DNA of 64,000 bases. Origin: Eutreptiella sp. 'Long Island Sound 2002'. Its lineage: Eukaryota; Euglenozoa; Euglenophyceae; Eutreptiales; Eutreptiaceae. Position numbers and translations under genes: made by a program. The stretch lies in NCBI GenBank assembly GCA_964036045.1, contig OZ038378.1, positions 174,428,341-174,492,340 on the forward strand. Reading direction: 5' to 3'. Below the pieces are notes generated by a model that was given only the letters and a program-made list of their open reading frames with translations, was not told the origin of the DNA and searched no databases. Shown piece by piece: positions 45,600 through 57,105 of the stretch. Numbering within the stretch: position 1 is the first letter of the stretch; the number at the start of each line of letters is the position of its first letter.

Positions 45600-46032
45600 C
45601 ACACGTTTGTATTCCCATCCGACGCTTTCTCTTCTGGTTGGGGTTGTTTTTCCTCTGGTGGAGGGAGCGCAAAGAATAGTGACCAATTTGGGGGGAGTAG
45701 AGTACATTGGGATGTGCCAAAAGCCCACATATGCAGTTCTCCGAGAGCTTTTACAGCGCACTCAAGAGGCCAGCATTTTGAGGTTTTCTGATGGTAGACG
45801 ATTGGGCCTGGTTTTGGTCCAAAACCTGTGCACGGTCCACGCAAAAGTGCAGATACTCCCGTATGTGCACATTCGTCAAGATCACACATCTCCAACTGAA
45901 ATTCCGCCCCCCCCCCCTCTTGCGAGAACCACGCCATTGTCAGAGCAACACCAGGTGTTGTTTCCGCAATTTCTGGAGGACCTCAGCCAGCCCCCGGCGA
46001 ACCGCCGTTGGACCCCAGCCAGCCCCCGGTGA
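45600..46032 (+). CDS. Exon candidate, unknown protein
   Basis: It follows TTTGCTGCAAAACCACTCAG. The frame reads a hydrophobic stretch (LSLLVGVVFPLVEG) and then KPTYAVLRELLQRTQ and SDGRRLGLVLVQNLC. It looks coding to about 45905, where a C-run interrupts. The tail to 46032 enters tandem CAGCCAGCCCCCGGYGAACC units and is doubtful. No family is recognised. Confidence 0.35.
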
Positions 46033-46466
46033 ACCGCCGTTCCGCGGCCGCAGGCAAGCGCCCGGTGCATGCTGGATCGCCAGGGCTCTCCACCCCTAGC
46101 AAGCCCCAGCAGAGTCGCGGGGTGGCGGGGGCCAACGCGGCGAGCAGGGCCCCAGCCCAAGGACGTCACTGCCCAGCCGCAGCACGCGGCCTCTTCGCTT
46201 TGGACTTCACCACATCGGCTACTGTGACGTCGCCACAGGATGAGGGGCAGGGGAGAGCGTGGACGTCCCCGAGAGGATCGGAGAACCCGGGCCCACAGCG
46301 AAGACACCTGAGCCCTTGGTGCGGGTCCTTCTCTCGCCCCGTGTACACTGATGGTGAGGCTTGGGGGGCGGCACGGTGGCTCCGCCACGTCCTGCTTCCA
46401 CGCTGACCCCTGTACGCACAGCGTGCAGGACCTAAATCGGCTAACCTGTTTCCGCAACTTCTGGAG
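45959..46466. repeat. GC-rich block bounded by 18-bp direct repeats
   Basis: TTTCCGCAAYTTCTGGAG occurs at about 45960-45977 and 46448-46465. The enclosed ~470 bp is strikingly GC-rich compared with both flanks and begins with two ~34-bp tandem units. It could be an insertion or a local duplication. Confidence 0.5.
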
Positions 46467-47703
46467 CTGTGGAATTTGGCGGTTCCCTCTTGTAGTTACC
46501 TGTGAAGATCAAAATTTTCCTCTGATTTGGGGCTGGGGATTCTTTTTCAGGCATGCTGATTACTGTTCCACTACTTTTTGCCCCTTCTTTCAGTACTTTC
46601 ATCGTGCGCGCAAACGACGCCCTTGTTACACAACAGGAGGTGTTGGTTCCGTTTTTTCAGTGCTTGTACCGTCGTTCTCGTAAGGGGGGGGCTACTACCC
46701 CAGCCCGTGCTTTGTCCCAACCATACCTCGAAACCCAGCATCTCAGGCTGAGCCCCGGTCTCCCCAACTCTAAACATGCCAAACGAACTCTACTTGAGTC
46801 CCATCCAAACCTTTATCTAAATGAAAGTCGATATCTCGATGAGTTATAGATCAGCGGTTGTTGCTTTCGCCTGCAATTATGCGGCCCTTCTCAACTGAAA
46901 TTGTCATGTACAGTGATTCTTCCCTTACATTGCCATTCTGCCACCACTATGTGCATCTGGAATTCCACCTATTGGGGGGTTGTCATCTCTGAACACAGCA
47001 GCACATGGTGTTCAGCTTTTGCACATTTGACAAGGAAAGCTGTTCTTGAAACCCTGACGCATACCCTGTAGCAATGTACAATGATAAACGTGCTCAATCA
47101 AAGGATGAGACGTCCGCCATCACAGCACAAGTTTTTTTGATGCTCCGTGTCATCGCTTGGAATTTTGAATGCTATGCGCTGCGAGTTGACTGGACGGACG
47201 TTCTGTCTTCCACGCATTCGGAGCTGTGCATTTTCTGGGGCTGTGCATTTTTTCGTCGTCTGTTGCCTGTCCACCCGAACCGTGTGCTTTTGTATTGCAA
47301 TAACTTGATTGCGCATCACTGCACTGCTTATCCCGCACGACGTGAAATAGAGGACTCCAAAGGGGACATCATAGGGGAGGGTTGGATCAGGGCATTGTGT
47401 TCATGGCGTGCAGGATCCATGAAGGACCCCAACATATACGCCTCGAAAAGTAATGTGCCTTGTGCCGACCATTTGTTGACGGAAATGTTTGCGACCCAAA
47501 ACCCTTGGTAAACATTTGTTGGGAATCAGATAAAATGCAGTCCACTGCTGCAGTTCACTGCTGCACCGAGGCAAGGTGCGGCATCCCTGCGGAAGGTTCC
47601 CCAAAGCGGCGGGGTTGGGGGAGGTTTGTAGAATGGTGCCCACCATGACATCTGACTGAACAGTTCTGTTGCTCTCCTGTGTGCCAACGTGTGCTTTCTG
47701 CAG
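46467..47703. other. No confident gene
   Basis: ORFs at 46553-46849 and 47074-47511 are open, but I see no motif, splice border or repeat that supports them. Confidence 0.4.
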
Positions 47704-48029
47704 CCACACCACAGTCACAACCGACAAGCAAACCTGCTGGGGGAGGGTTGTTGAGGGCCTCCTGGTCAGACCTGTCTTTGCAAAGCCATGTTGTTGCAGA
47801 TGCAGCTGCTCAGTCCCATGCAGTGCACAAGGTTGTAGCAGGAACAAGGGGAGAGGAGAGGAGTATGGTTGTGTACCTGGGGCTGGTATTCATATCGCCA
47901 TCCCTTGGTGTGACCAACACCAACACGTGTAGGTCTTCCAGTTCACGACTGGTGGGCCTCTTCACAAGGCTAGTGGGTGTGGCTGAACCCCCTCCCCCTC
48001 CCCTTGTCATCATTGTCGGACTTGCTTGA
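47704..48029 (+). CDS. Terminal exon candidate, unknown protein
   Basis: It follows CGTGTGCTTTCTGCAG. The frame reads TPQSQPTSKPAGGGLLRASW, then SDLSLQSHVVADAAAQSHAV and SMVVYLGLVFISPSLGVT. It ends in a Pro run and a hydrophobic LVIIVGLA with TGA. Function unknown; exon limits are inferred from the acceptor only. Confidence 0.35.
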
Positions 48030-48561
48030 ACTATGCTCTATTATGATAAACAGAGGAATCTTCAATTAACACCCCCAAGCATGTCCTGAATGCCTCGAGT
48101 GGCCACAACTGGCAAGCCAATAGTGGCTATCCAGTGACCCATGCCACTGGATGGGGCCTCCTCTAGGGAACACTGTGGCCGGTGCGATGGCAGTGCTGGC
48201 GCAGGTTCGGTTCAACGACCATGGTTGCCATAGGAAGCGCACAGCAATCTGCACAGAAAATCTGTTTTTCTTGGTCAGGCACACCAAGTTCAAAGCTCTT
48301 GGGCGACAGCCTGAATCAAAGAGCAGTGTACATGGTTTAAATGAGGGTCCCACAAGTGCAATTCACAGTGTCCTGAACTCAATCGACGGATCTCCTCTGT
48401 TCACCTGCTTAACCTACCCTCTGCATTTGCACCCACTGAGTGCCACAGCATATCCATCTGGTGGGTACCTTCATGTGGGGGTGCACGGTAATGTGAAGGC
48501 AGAGGACAGGGTAGGTAAAGGGGCGAGGGCATCATTATATCAAACGTAGGCCTACAACAAG

Positions 48562-48750
48562 GTGACGGACATTTGGGCAGAGCTGGGGCCAGAGGAAACG
48601 TCTGACGACCAGTCCCAAGGGAATATGAGTTGGGGGTCTTGGCTCAATGTGTCAGACAGTAAAAGTGATAGTGACAATATCACCTCTTCCTCCTCTAGTG
48701 ACAGTGCTAGCTCTGCCAATTCTGACCTGTCAACCATAGGACACAACTGA
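48562..48750 (+). CDS. Small Ser/Asp-rich ORF adjacent to TIR element copy 2
   Basis: ATG-like start codon absent (GTG, or spliced from upstream). The frame reads TDIWAELGPEETSDDQSQG and then a Ser/Asp tail ending STIGHN and TGA, 12 bp before the transposon end. It may be a host terminal exon beside the insertion. No family is recognised. Confidence 0.35.
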   Translation: MTDIWAELGPEETSDDQSQGNMSWGSWLNVSDSKSDSDNITSSSSSDSASSANSDLSTIGHN

Positions 48751-48761
48751 CTGGGGCTTTA

Positions 48762-49801
48762 GGGGGCGCCTTAAGCGCAGTGCGCGCGCACTATTTGGGT
48801 GTTTGTCCACAGTAGAAACCCATACTTTGTGGTACTTTGGGCATCATTGTTGTTTGGTAGTATGGTTTGATGCATTGGGGATATGGCATTTTTGGACGCT
48901 CACCCTGTTTCACCCATTTCTTCCTTTTTGCGCACATTTTTTATCTAAAGTTTATAAAGTAACTTGAGTTTAAATTGGGCAAGGGGGTGGGAGGAGGGCA
49001 CATTGTGCGCGCTCGCCTAGTGTTTGTTTGTTTTGTGGTGTGCCGTCGTTTTGTGTTCTCTTGTGGTGGTGACGCTGGTGGCTGCCAGCACAGCAGCCGA
49101 CTGGTCACGCAACACGACATTTGTACGCTGCAGCAGTTCTTGTGCCCGTGTGCTGTGGGTCTGGTGGCAGTGGGTTCCGTGTTGGGCAATGATGAGGGGG
49201 TCGGGGGGGGGTTGGGAAAAGGGCAAGGCAGCAAGTGCCAAGCCCATGGAGGGAAAAACAATTTAAACCATTTCTACCACATCTACTCTTTTTCTCGGTT
49301 GTTTGATATGGTGATACACTTTCAGGGTGCCTGCTACGGGACATCATACTTCCCTCCTCATTTCTAAGGCCCACTTTCTCCATGGATCTCAGTATTGGGG
49401 ATACGGTGTTCTACACCCGCTCCAATGGCCTGCGAACTCCCGCCATGGTGGTTGGGACGGCTGAACAGGGACTCCTCCACTTGGAATACTACCAAGATGG
49501 GTTGAGAGTGGTGAATCGGCAATGCAAGATGGAGTCCATCTCCTTTGCCATCCCAAGTTCAGATTCGCCACCTGATTGTCCTCCATCTCCGCCTCCCAAC
49601 ACACAGTCAAGCCCCCCCCCAAAGGCCCTTGGTCCTTCACCACTGCCACAACAACCGGGCCACAAGAACCCTCAAGGTCCCCTCCACTCCAGTTTGGGTC
49701 GCCTAATTCTAAGGGTGTTTCCAAGGGGCGTGCCTGGGGGCTCTTCGGGGGACATAGTCTAAAAGTAGCGCGCAGTGTGCGCACAGTGCAAGGATTCCCC
49801 C
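48762..49801. mobile_element. TIR transposon, 1040 bp (copy 2) with cargo ORF
   Basis: Left end GGGGGCGCCTTAAGCGCAGT. The right end reverse-complements to GGGGGAATCCTTGCACTGTG. The flanks are TTA and TGA, a mismatched target duplication. Both subterminal regions align with copy 1, but the middle differs and encodes the ORF at 49382-49762. The shared ends with different interiors mean a non-autonomous family that carries different inserts. Confidence 0.7.
49382..49762 (+). CDS. ORF inside TIR element copy 2, small SH3/Tudor-like segment
   Basis: The start is ambiguous: GGATCT precedes LSIGDTVFYTRSNGLRTPA, and the first clear methionine codon is near 49381 (ATG in CCATGGATC). The first ~60 residues (IGDTVFY, PAMVVGT, GLLHLEYYQDGLRVVN, then CKMESISF) have the spacing of a small beta-barrel that binds peptides or nucleic acid. 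Similar barrels occur at the ends of retroelement or transposon integrases. The remainder is Pro/Ser-rich and then runs into the transposon end. The function is inferred only from this pattern. Confidence 0.4.
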   Translation: MDLSIGDTVFYTRSNGLRTPAMVVGTAEQGLLHLEYYQDGLRVVNRQCKMESISFAIPSSDSPPDCPPSPPPNTQSSPPPKALGPSPLPQQPGHKNPQGPLHSSLGRLILRVFPRGVPGGSSGDIV

Positions 49802-50099
49802 TGAGGAACTACTCAGATGGTCATTCTGCGCGTGTGATGGTTCAAAATTGATACCGATCGTCTGATCGTAGCATTGTGCATGGCTATTGAACCTAGGGTT
49901 TGGGGATTGACCACCATCATGCGTCCACTTCGGCGAGTGGGTGTAGATGATCCCTATCTTTTGGGCATATCATACACTGAGAGCTCATGTTCTTTGTCCT
50001 CACCTTCCTAAGCAAGCCAGCCCAAGAAATATTCAGCAGCCCAGAAGGACTCAAGGCAACACTCAGAAGTTGCTCAATGGCAATGCTCGTACACGGCAC

Positions 50100-51240
50100 G
50101 GGGGGGGGGACTTCGCAGCGGGAATGTTTTGCCGTGGGATATTTCACGTTTCGAATTCCTGCGAAATTTCCCACACAAATTTCAGGCTGCTGTGCGAAAT
50201 AAACCCGCTTCAAAATTTAGCAAAATTTCTTGTCCAACAGTTGCCTAAGCATTTGGAAACGAGGTACGTGGAATCTGTGGGTGGAATCGGTGGGTGGGTC
50301 GCTTGGTCATGTACAATGAGGGAGCTAATATGAAGCGCCACAGCAGGACTCATCTTCAGGTGGCACAAGTCTGTTGTGCCTTTGCACAAAAGCTGAAACA
50401 GAAAAATGTTGCCATCAGTGAACAGCGGTGCATCAGAAAAATCACAGCAACCACCTGCAAGCACGGGGGAGGGATACACTTTTTTGCGCTTTTTTTGTGC
50501 TTCTAGGCGGTAGTGATTTTTTACGCTTCTTGCATTTTTTTGCGCTTTTTTGCGCTTCCTACTTCCCTTGTCACCCTTGTTTTTCTTTGTTCCATACATG
50601 GACAAGTTCATCACACGTCCAGCAGTTGCTGAAAAAGATGAACACGAGGAAGTGCGTGGTGACAGCATGTGGTGTTGTCCATGTCCGAAGCCAGTGTGTC
50701 ACAAGAGGAAATGCACTGATGATGGGCACATCACCCGGCATCACACATGAAACGCGTGAAAGGCCTTTTTGTCTAAGGTGGCCAGCAGGGCTGTGGCGCA
50801 TAATAATGCTGTTATTGCGCGTAACCTTGAGCAGTGGAAATTCTACAAACGGGTCTGCATTCTCAATCTTACCAATTTGGGTGAGATGTGCCATACTATG
50901 CGAGATTTCATGGAACTGCATTTTCCCATGGGAGATGGTGCTTTTCAAAATGAGTGGCACCAATATTGCCAGGTGGAGAACACCACCATCGAGAGCCCTA
51001 AGGCATTGGCTACATTAATGGAGATGTTGAGGGCAGGTTCAATGCTATGTAATGGAAGCCCTCCATGCTACTCAGTGTGGCTAGCATTGCCCTGTAGGGC
51101 CTAAATGCCCCCGTGACATAGACATACAAGGGGGGCGGGACTTCGCGGCGGGAAAGTTTCGCCATGGGATATTTCGAAGCGGGTTCATTTCGCATGCAGT
51201 CCTGAATTTCCTGTGGGAAATTTCACATCGGCATTCTGTG
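50100..51240. mobile_element. Inverted-repeat element with TTTCGC/GGGAAATTTC ends
   Basis: A ~55-bp segment at 50160-50215 (GAAATTTCCCACA ... AACCCGCTTC) recurs inverted at about 51168-51232. A second ~42-bp segment (GGGACTTCGCRGCGGGAA ... GGGATATTTC) is present in direct orientation at about 50108-50150 and 51131-51171. The interior has weak ORFs: 50598-50750 with CCPCPKPVCHKRKC, and 50778-51104. Family unknown. Confidence 0.5.
50778..51104 (+). CDS. ORF or exon candidate inside the inverted-repeat element
   Basis: The frame reads VASRAVAHNNAVIARNLEQW and continues LTNLGEMCHTMRDFMELHF to a stop at 51104. The composition is protein-like. There is no ATG at the start, so it would need splicing (a TTTTTGTCTAAG acceptor-like site precedes it) or be a remnant. 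No family is recognised. Confidence 0.3.
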   Translation: MASRAVAHNNAVIARNLEQWKFYKRVCILNLTNLGEMCHTMRDFMELHFPMGDGAFQNEWHQYCQVENTTIESPKALATLMEMLRAGSMLCNGSPPCYSVWLALPCRA

Positions 51241-52606
51241 AGCCAACCTTTTGCTGATGCTGTGTTGCTGAGTCCTAGAGGGTTGTTGTTCCTTCCTAAT
51301 GAGTTGCCGGTGAGTCGTGGAGGGTTGTTGTTCCTTCGGTGGCTTGCTGCAAATTAACTCGTGGAGGGCTGCTGTCAATTCCTGGTGGCTTGCTGTTGAT
51401 TGCTGGTGATTGTTGCTACTTCCGGCACGGGGGTGGGTGGGTGGGTGGGGAAGGGGGGGGGGGGGGGGGGGGCAACGTGGGATGTCAAAAAGTGCGACAC
51501 AAAAAAAGCGCATAAAACGGTAGCTCTATCTATTGCTTCATCCCCCATGAAATGAAAGAATTGGCATTTGGCATGCTCGAAGCTAGATGTGCCAAAACGG
51601 GTATGCAAGAAGCAACCATAAAGGAAGGTGAGGAGTAGGGCCTACCTCGATCATCAAGGTAAAACAGACACAGAAGCATTGAACCTTTTTGGCTTCTTGG
51701 TGCGGTTGTCAAGCTGATGACAACTCACCTGCACCCACTCACCACCCCCAAAGCGTCCTGACACCCAAGGCAGATTTTGTCGGGTACACTAGAATATAAC
51801 AAGGAAATAAACTGTCTGGGGCCTACCTTCACGGGCCCCATCCTTTGGTCTTGCCTTAAGGTTTAGCAAGGGTACAGGGGGACAAGTAGGGGGAAGCAGC
51901 AGGAGGGACCGGATCACAGGCAGAGCAGGCCACCACAGAGCCAGCACTCATGCACCTCTGTCTGTACATACTGAACTCCAAGAACCTATTGAACGCTGCA
52001 GTGGCTACGATGCCAACTTTGAGGGGCTGTGGGGAGCGTTTGAAAACCTCGAATGAGACCAAAGCGAGCTCGTTTGCACAGCAAAGGTTTTTGTGGTGCA
52101 TCGGGGGAAGCAACAGCACATGGCGTACCATGGTAGCTGCGGGTCAACAAAACGAGGCAACGAGCACCACAGGCACTGTCCAAAATGGACGAAAATCTGA
52201 AACATCTAAAACGCACAAATTTGCAACATCAAAAACTCTTTTGCCTGTGATGTTCAATAGTGATTGCAATCAACACATGTGCTTCCTCATGCAAAACTAG
52301 GCAACTTTCCCAACATCTACTTCCACAGCACTGCCATGCACATGCACCATGTGTTGCATGATGTAAAGAAGACACCTTTGCACGCAGTTCAAAGTCTTTG
52401 TACTACCGGAGGCACTGGACCCTGTTTCAAGCCTCACGCTGCTCTAAATGAAGATCACATCATGGGCCTAAGATGCCTCCGTGCAGGACGCCCGCACTAG
52501 GGGACACCACCGATTGGATGCTATGTTGTTGTCCCCAACAGCTTGGGGGAGTCTTGACCCTATGATGTACCACAGAGTCGTGATGCCTATGTGGGACCAT
52601 TGATTA
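51241..52606. other. No confident gene; imperfect repeats and a 20-nt G-run
   Basis: Positions 51280-51420 have imperfect GTGGAGGGYTGTTGTTCCTT-type repeats. A G-run of about 20 lies at 51454-51472. Positions 51780-52500 show short ORFs only. Confidence 0.4.
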
Positions 52607-53390
52607 GTCATGTTGACCTCTGGGCTCAATGTGTCTGACTGTGAAGCCTTTGTTACCGCCACACACCCCACGAAACGTTGGAATAAACGCCAGGCCATCG
52701 CCGCTATCAAGGAAGCAGAACGCATATTAGCGCAACAGCCACCAGCACATGAACTGATACAAAATGCGGACGTTGCACTACAAGTAGTGGCAACAACAGT
52801 GTCCCTCCTTGGAAAACGCCGCAAGAAGCTGTGGAACAAACAGTCTACCCACCCATGGCATCGCGACTTTCATGCCACCAAGAAACGACTCACTCAAGAG
52901 CTTCGGGACAATACGACAAAGTGGCTGAATACCATGCGACATTCGGCTTTGCGCAAAGACAGCACTTTCTTCCACCTCACCAAGAAGTGACTCCGGGGCC
53001 CCCTCAAGCCAACACAAAAACAAGCAGACCCCGACCTAGTGCGGGCCCTCCTCGCTGACTTTAGTGGCAATCCTCCCTGCAATGTGCCCACCATATCCAA
53101 ACTAATCAAAGAGTATATCCCAGGTCCACATCGAAGATGACCGTCCCACCTTCAATGACTTCAAACGCGCATGCCAAGGAAAACGGCGCAAGGCGGTCGG
53201 CCCGGATGGAGTACCAGATCGGCATGCTTCCGGATGAACACCTACACACACTGCATGCTGGCGTGTTAGCCATCTGGAAAGCAGGGGACATACCAACACA
53301 TTGGCTGCGCTCATGAAGTAGCACTCATGAATAAAATGGGGGACCCAGAGCGCCCCAAGAACTACCGTCCCGGGGGGGGGGGCGACTCTG
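52607..53390 (+). pseudogene. LINE reverse transcriptase N-terminal fragment
   Basis: The stretch between endonuclease and RT is readable as TKRWNKRQAIAAIKEAERIL and RKKLWNKQ. After a frameshift comes QADPDLVRALLADFSGNPPC. Then FKRACQGKRRKAVGPDGVPD matches the RT motif that includes GPDG. Next are LHAGVLAIWKAGDIPTHW and VALMNKMGDPERPKNYRP, corresponding to the W....P..W....V.L..K...P..YRPI region. Several frameshifts and stops are present. It ends abruptly at a G-run (53371-53381). Motifs A-C are absent. Confidence 0.7.
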
Positions 53391-53580
53391 TGGGTCCTAG
53401 GACGCCAACTACCCCCCCCCCCCCCCAAGGGGCCTCCGCCCAACAATTAGTTCTCAAAGGTATGAACGCAAGGAGCCAATGGGCGCCGTAGGTGCCCCGG
53501 CGCCCAATGGGGGAACGTTAGCGCACTGGGCATCTTTTTTGACCCGTGCCCCACCGGTGGCCTTTTCGGGAGTGCACTAA

Positions 53581-54075
53581 GGGGGCGCATTTCCCGCAGC
53601 TATTTGGGCTTTTGGCTGTATGTACTAGAGACCCATACTTTGAGATACCGGGAGCATCATGGTGACCCCTAGCGTAGGTTTTGACTTCTGATTTTGCCCC
53701 CTTTGTCAGGGACCCCCGAGAATGCAGGGGTGAGGTAGCATTTCCGCCCTCTTTTGGGCCCCAACCTTCCGGTGCTATTGAGGAAACCGGGACAATCTCT
53801 GAATCCACGCTTTGTTGCGTGGCCCCTTGAGTTGGGGTTAGGGACTCACAATCCACGCTTTGTTGCGTGGCCCCTTGAGTTGGGGTTAGGAACACACCAC
53901 TCACAATCGACGCTTTGTTGCGTGGCCCCTCGAGTTGGGGTGAGGGAATCGAAATACACGCTTTGTTGCGTGGCTCCTCGAGTTGGGGTTAGGGACTCAC
54001 AATCCACGCTTTGTTGCGTGGCCCCTCGGATTGGGGTTAGGGACTCACAATCCACGCTTTGTTGCGGGGCCCCTC
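53581..54075. mobile_element. Left end of TIR element copy 3 with expanded hairpin minisatellite
   Basis: TAA (53578-53580) precedes GGGGGCGCATTTCCCGCAGC. Shared landmarks follow: CTATTTGGG, GAGACCCATACTTTG, CATCATGGTGACCCCTAGC and TAGGTTTTGA. From 53803 to 54075 there are six ~48-55 bp units with CCACGC-TTTGTT-GCGTGG. This is the same hairpin minisatellite found as two units in copy 1. No right end is seen. Confidence 0.65.
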
Positions 54076-54118
54076 CTCCTCCTCCTCCTCCTCCTCCTCC
54101 TCCTCCTCCTCCTCCTCC
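54072..54118 (+). repeat. (CCT)n microsatellite, about 15 units
   Basis: A perfect trinucleotide run directly abuts the last hairpin minisatellite unit and is followed by GGGGCATCTC. Confidence 0.95.
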
Positions 54119-54539
54119 GGGGCATCTCTCGGGGCAGAGCGTTCTGCCCCGTTGCAAAGTGTAGGGAGGATGAACCAGGTGTTTAGTTGGCAGCCAAAGA
54201 AGAGGTTGGCCACCAAAGCATATGATTCTGATAGCTCATCAAGTGAAGGTAAGTCATTTAAGTAAGGGCTTTTTCCTCTGCCCTTGTTTTTCGGTGCCCC
54301 CCCCCCCCCCTTCCCCTCTTAGGTTGATGCGTAGAAAGTGTTCCAAGGAGCCACTCTTGGTCTTAGGCCCCTTCCCCTCTTAGGTCGATGCGTTGGATAT
54401 GGCTGGACAAGGTGGTTCATCAAGATGTTGAACAGGCATGCGTCCCCACAGGCGGTTCCTCGCTCGTTCTGTGGTCCACGTGCCCTCGCGTCTCTTGAGT
54501 ACCGGACAGGGTGTGTGAAGGATGTGCCACTGCTTGCAT

Positions 54540-56130
54540 GAATGTGCGGCAGATCCAGCCACTGCATGAGTGAATGTGTGGTACATTGTGCAGCTACACA
54601 AGTGCCTATGTGGCACACCATACACATGCATGCATGCCTGCATGACATATTATGCAATGGTATGCATGCATATGTGGCACATAATGCAACCGTATGCATG
54701 CCTGTGTGGCAGACTAAGCACTGCATGCATACCAGTGTAGCAGATACAGCTTGTGTAGCAGAGTATGCGACTGCATGCATACATGTGTGCCAGATGGTGT
54801 GAATGTATTCATGCCTGTGTGGCAGATACAGCCTGTGTAGCAGCGTATGCGACTGCACACATACTTGTGTGGCAAATTATGCACATGTATTCATGCCGGT
54901 GTGGCAGATACAACGTGTGTAGCATAATATGCGATTACATGCCATGCATGCATGCCTGTGTGGCAGATTATGCAACCGCATGTGTGGCACATTCTGCAAC
55001 TGCATGCTGGTCTGTGTGGCAGATAGTGCAGTGTGTGCATGCCTGCAGGGTAGATTATGCAACTGCATGCCTGCCTGTGTGGGTAATGCCACTGCATGCA
55101 TGCCTATGTGGCACATACCACTAGTAAAGCAGAATGCCGCAGATTGTCCAACCGCGTGTGTGGCAGATTATGCTGCTGCATGCGTGCCAGTGTGGCGGAT
55201 AATGCAGTGCGTGCATGCTTGTGTGGCAGATTGTGCGCCTGCATGCATGGCTGTGTAGCAGAGACAACCTGTGTAGCAGAATGTGCAACTGCATGTATAC
55301 TTCTGTGACAGATTATGCAAATGAATTCATGCCTGTGTGGCAGATACAACCAGTGTGCAAAATGTGCGATTACATGCATATGTGTGGCAAAGTACGCAAA
55401 TGTATTCATGATTGTGTGGCAGATACAACATGTGTAATAGAACGTACGGCTGCATGCGGCTGCTTGCCTGCCTGTATGGCAAAGAATGCTGTGCATGCAT
55501 GCCTGTGTGGCGGATTTTGCAATCGCATGCATGCTTGTGTGGCAGATATAGCATGTGTCGCAGCATATGGGACTGCATGCAACCGCGTGCAAGCCTGTGT
55601 GGCGGATTATGTGATTGCATGCATGCGAGTGTGGCAGACCATGCGGTGCCTGTGTGGCAGATTATGCCACTGCGAGCCTGCCTATGGGGTAGATCCAACT
55701 TGCGTAGCAGATTATGCGGCTACATGTGTGGCAGATACAATTTGTGTAGCAGAATGTGCGACTGCATGCATGCCAGTGTGACAAATTATGCAGATGTATC
55801 CATGCTTGTGTGGCAGGTACAACCTACGTAGCAGAATATGCGATTACATGCATACCATGTGTGACAGGTTATGCAGGTGTATTCGTGCCTTTGCGGGGAT
55901 CCACTGTATCATATGCTGGCGACGCCCACTTTCCCAAGCACAGTCTTGAGTACTCTTTGAACTTCCGGAGTAAGTCAAAAAAAAGTATAGCATGCATAGC
56001 AGAATATGTGACTACATGCATGCCTGTGTGGCAGAGACAACATGTGTAGCAGAATATGTGACCCCCTCCCTCCCTTCCTAACTCCCTCCCTCGCACATGC
56101 AAGCGTGCCTACGTGGCTTATTATGCACCA
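54540..56130. repeat. 1.6-kb array of ~30-35 bp TGCATGC-rich units
   Basis: Imperfect units of the type GTGTGGCAGATTATGCRACT plus GCATGCATGCCT alternate with GTGTAGCAGAATATGCG and GTGTGGCAGATACAAC variants. TGCATGCATGC is self-complementary. ORFs over it (VADYATACMPVWQ type) result from the repeat. A short interruption near 55890-55980 contains non-repeat sequence. Confidence 0.85.
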
Positions 56131-57105
56131 GGTGCGGCCGTGTGCAAGCGGCCCTTGAGCCCCTCTCGGGATCCGCCTCAACGCTCCCTGCATGGGCTGT
56201 GCTATGCTATGCAGTGTTGTGCTTGCTCTCATTGGCTCGCGGGGGGGGGGGGGGGGGGCACTGTGCTGTCGCTGATGGCAGCAAAGCAATATTCAGTGGT
56301 TGGATCGAGACCCTTGCGGGTAGCTAATTGTTACCTTGGAGGGCTGTGCTGTATTAACCAATGGTCGAGTAACGGCCCTACCCAACCTTGTTGCCGCCAT
56401 GGTACCGCTGAACCTTGCAACCAAAGGTCCACATACTCTTTATCCATTGCTGCAGCGAATATTCTACTACCGTCCGCAGAGCATTTGATCCCTTGTTGTT
56501 GTTTTTATTTTGGTCTAGACCAAGATGAGCTGGCGTAGCCTGCTCAGCGTATGGTACTCACCCGTCGCACAGTCCCGCCCGTGTGAGAAGCGCACCCCAC
56601 GTGATTCTTGCAGAGCTGTTGGGTAGCATTGCCTCAAGCACCAAAGACCCTCAAATGTTTGTTTCGAGTCAAAAATGGGTGGATGCTTTTGCAGTGGACC
56701 TCGGCACATGATATTTCTCCTTGACCCTTGTTGTGTTGATACCAAAACACCAATTTTCTTTTTTCAAGTGCAGGGTTTGGGTCACCTCTGGAGGCTGTGG
56801 TTTTGACCATGCCAATGGCCCTAGATCAGTTTTGGACACCTCCGTCTTATGGTATCTTTGAAATGCCCCGCGATTGTACCCATGCCCACTCCCGACTGCC
56901 CACTCCCGACTGCTAATACAGGGTGCAGGGTGCTTGAGGCCAGGTGCTGCCGGCCGACATTAGTGCACCGGAGGGGCCCGGTGTACTGTCACTGCCCACC
57001 ATCTGGAGGGGTCTTGTGCTCTGTCACGGTCCTCCGAGGCACCGTAGGGGGGCTTTCGGTGCTATCACTGCCCATCAGACGCCAGTTGCAGCTTAGCCTA
57101 GAACG
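56131..57105. other. No gene seen; contains an 18-nt G-run
   Basis: A G-run lies at 56241-56258. Positions 56880-57060 have short repeats (CCCACTCCCGACTGC twice; CACCGKAGGGG GCYYGGTG). No credible exon. Confidence 0.4.

Noticed and set aside
47074-47511. 145-codon ORF
   Set aside because: No splice border, motif or repeat context supports it; length is within what random sequence gives.
51130-51175. E2F-like promoter sites (GGCGGGAAA, TTTCGC)
   Set aside because: The motif is part of a repeated terminal segment of a mobile element and no promoter or host gene start is evident.
54540-56130. Possible CRISPR array
   Set aside because: The units vary continuously, there are no unique spacers separated by identical repeats, and no cas genes are present; the context is eukaryotic.
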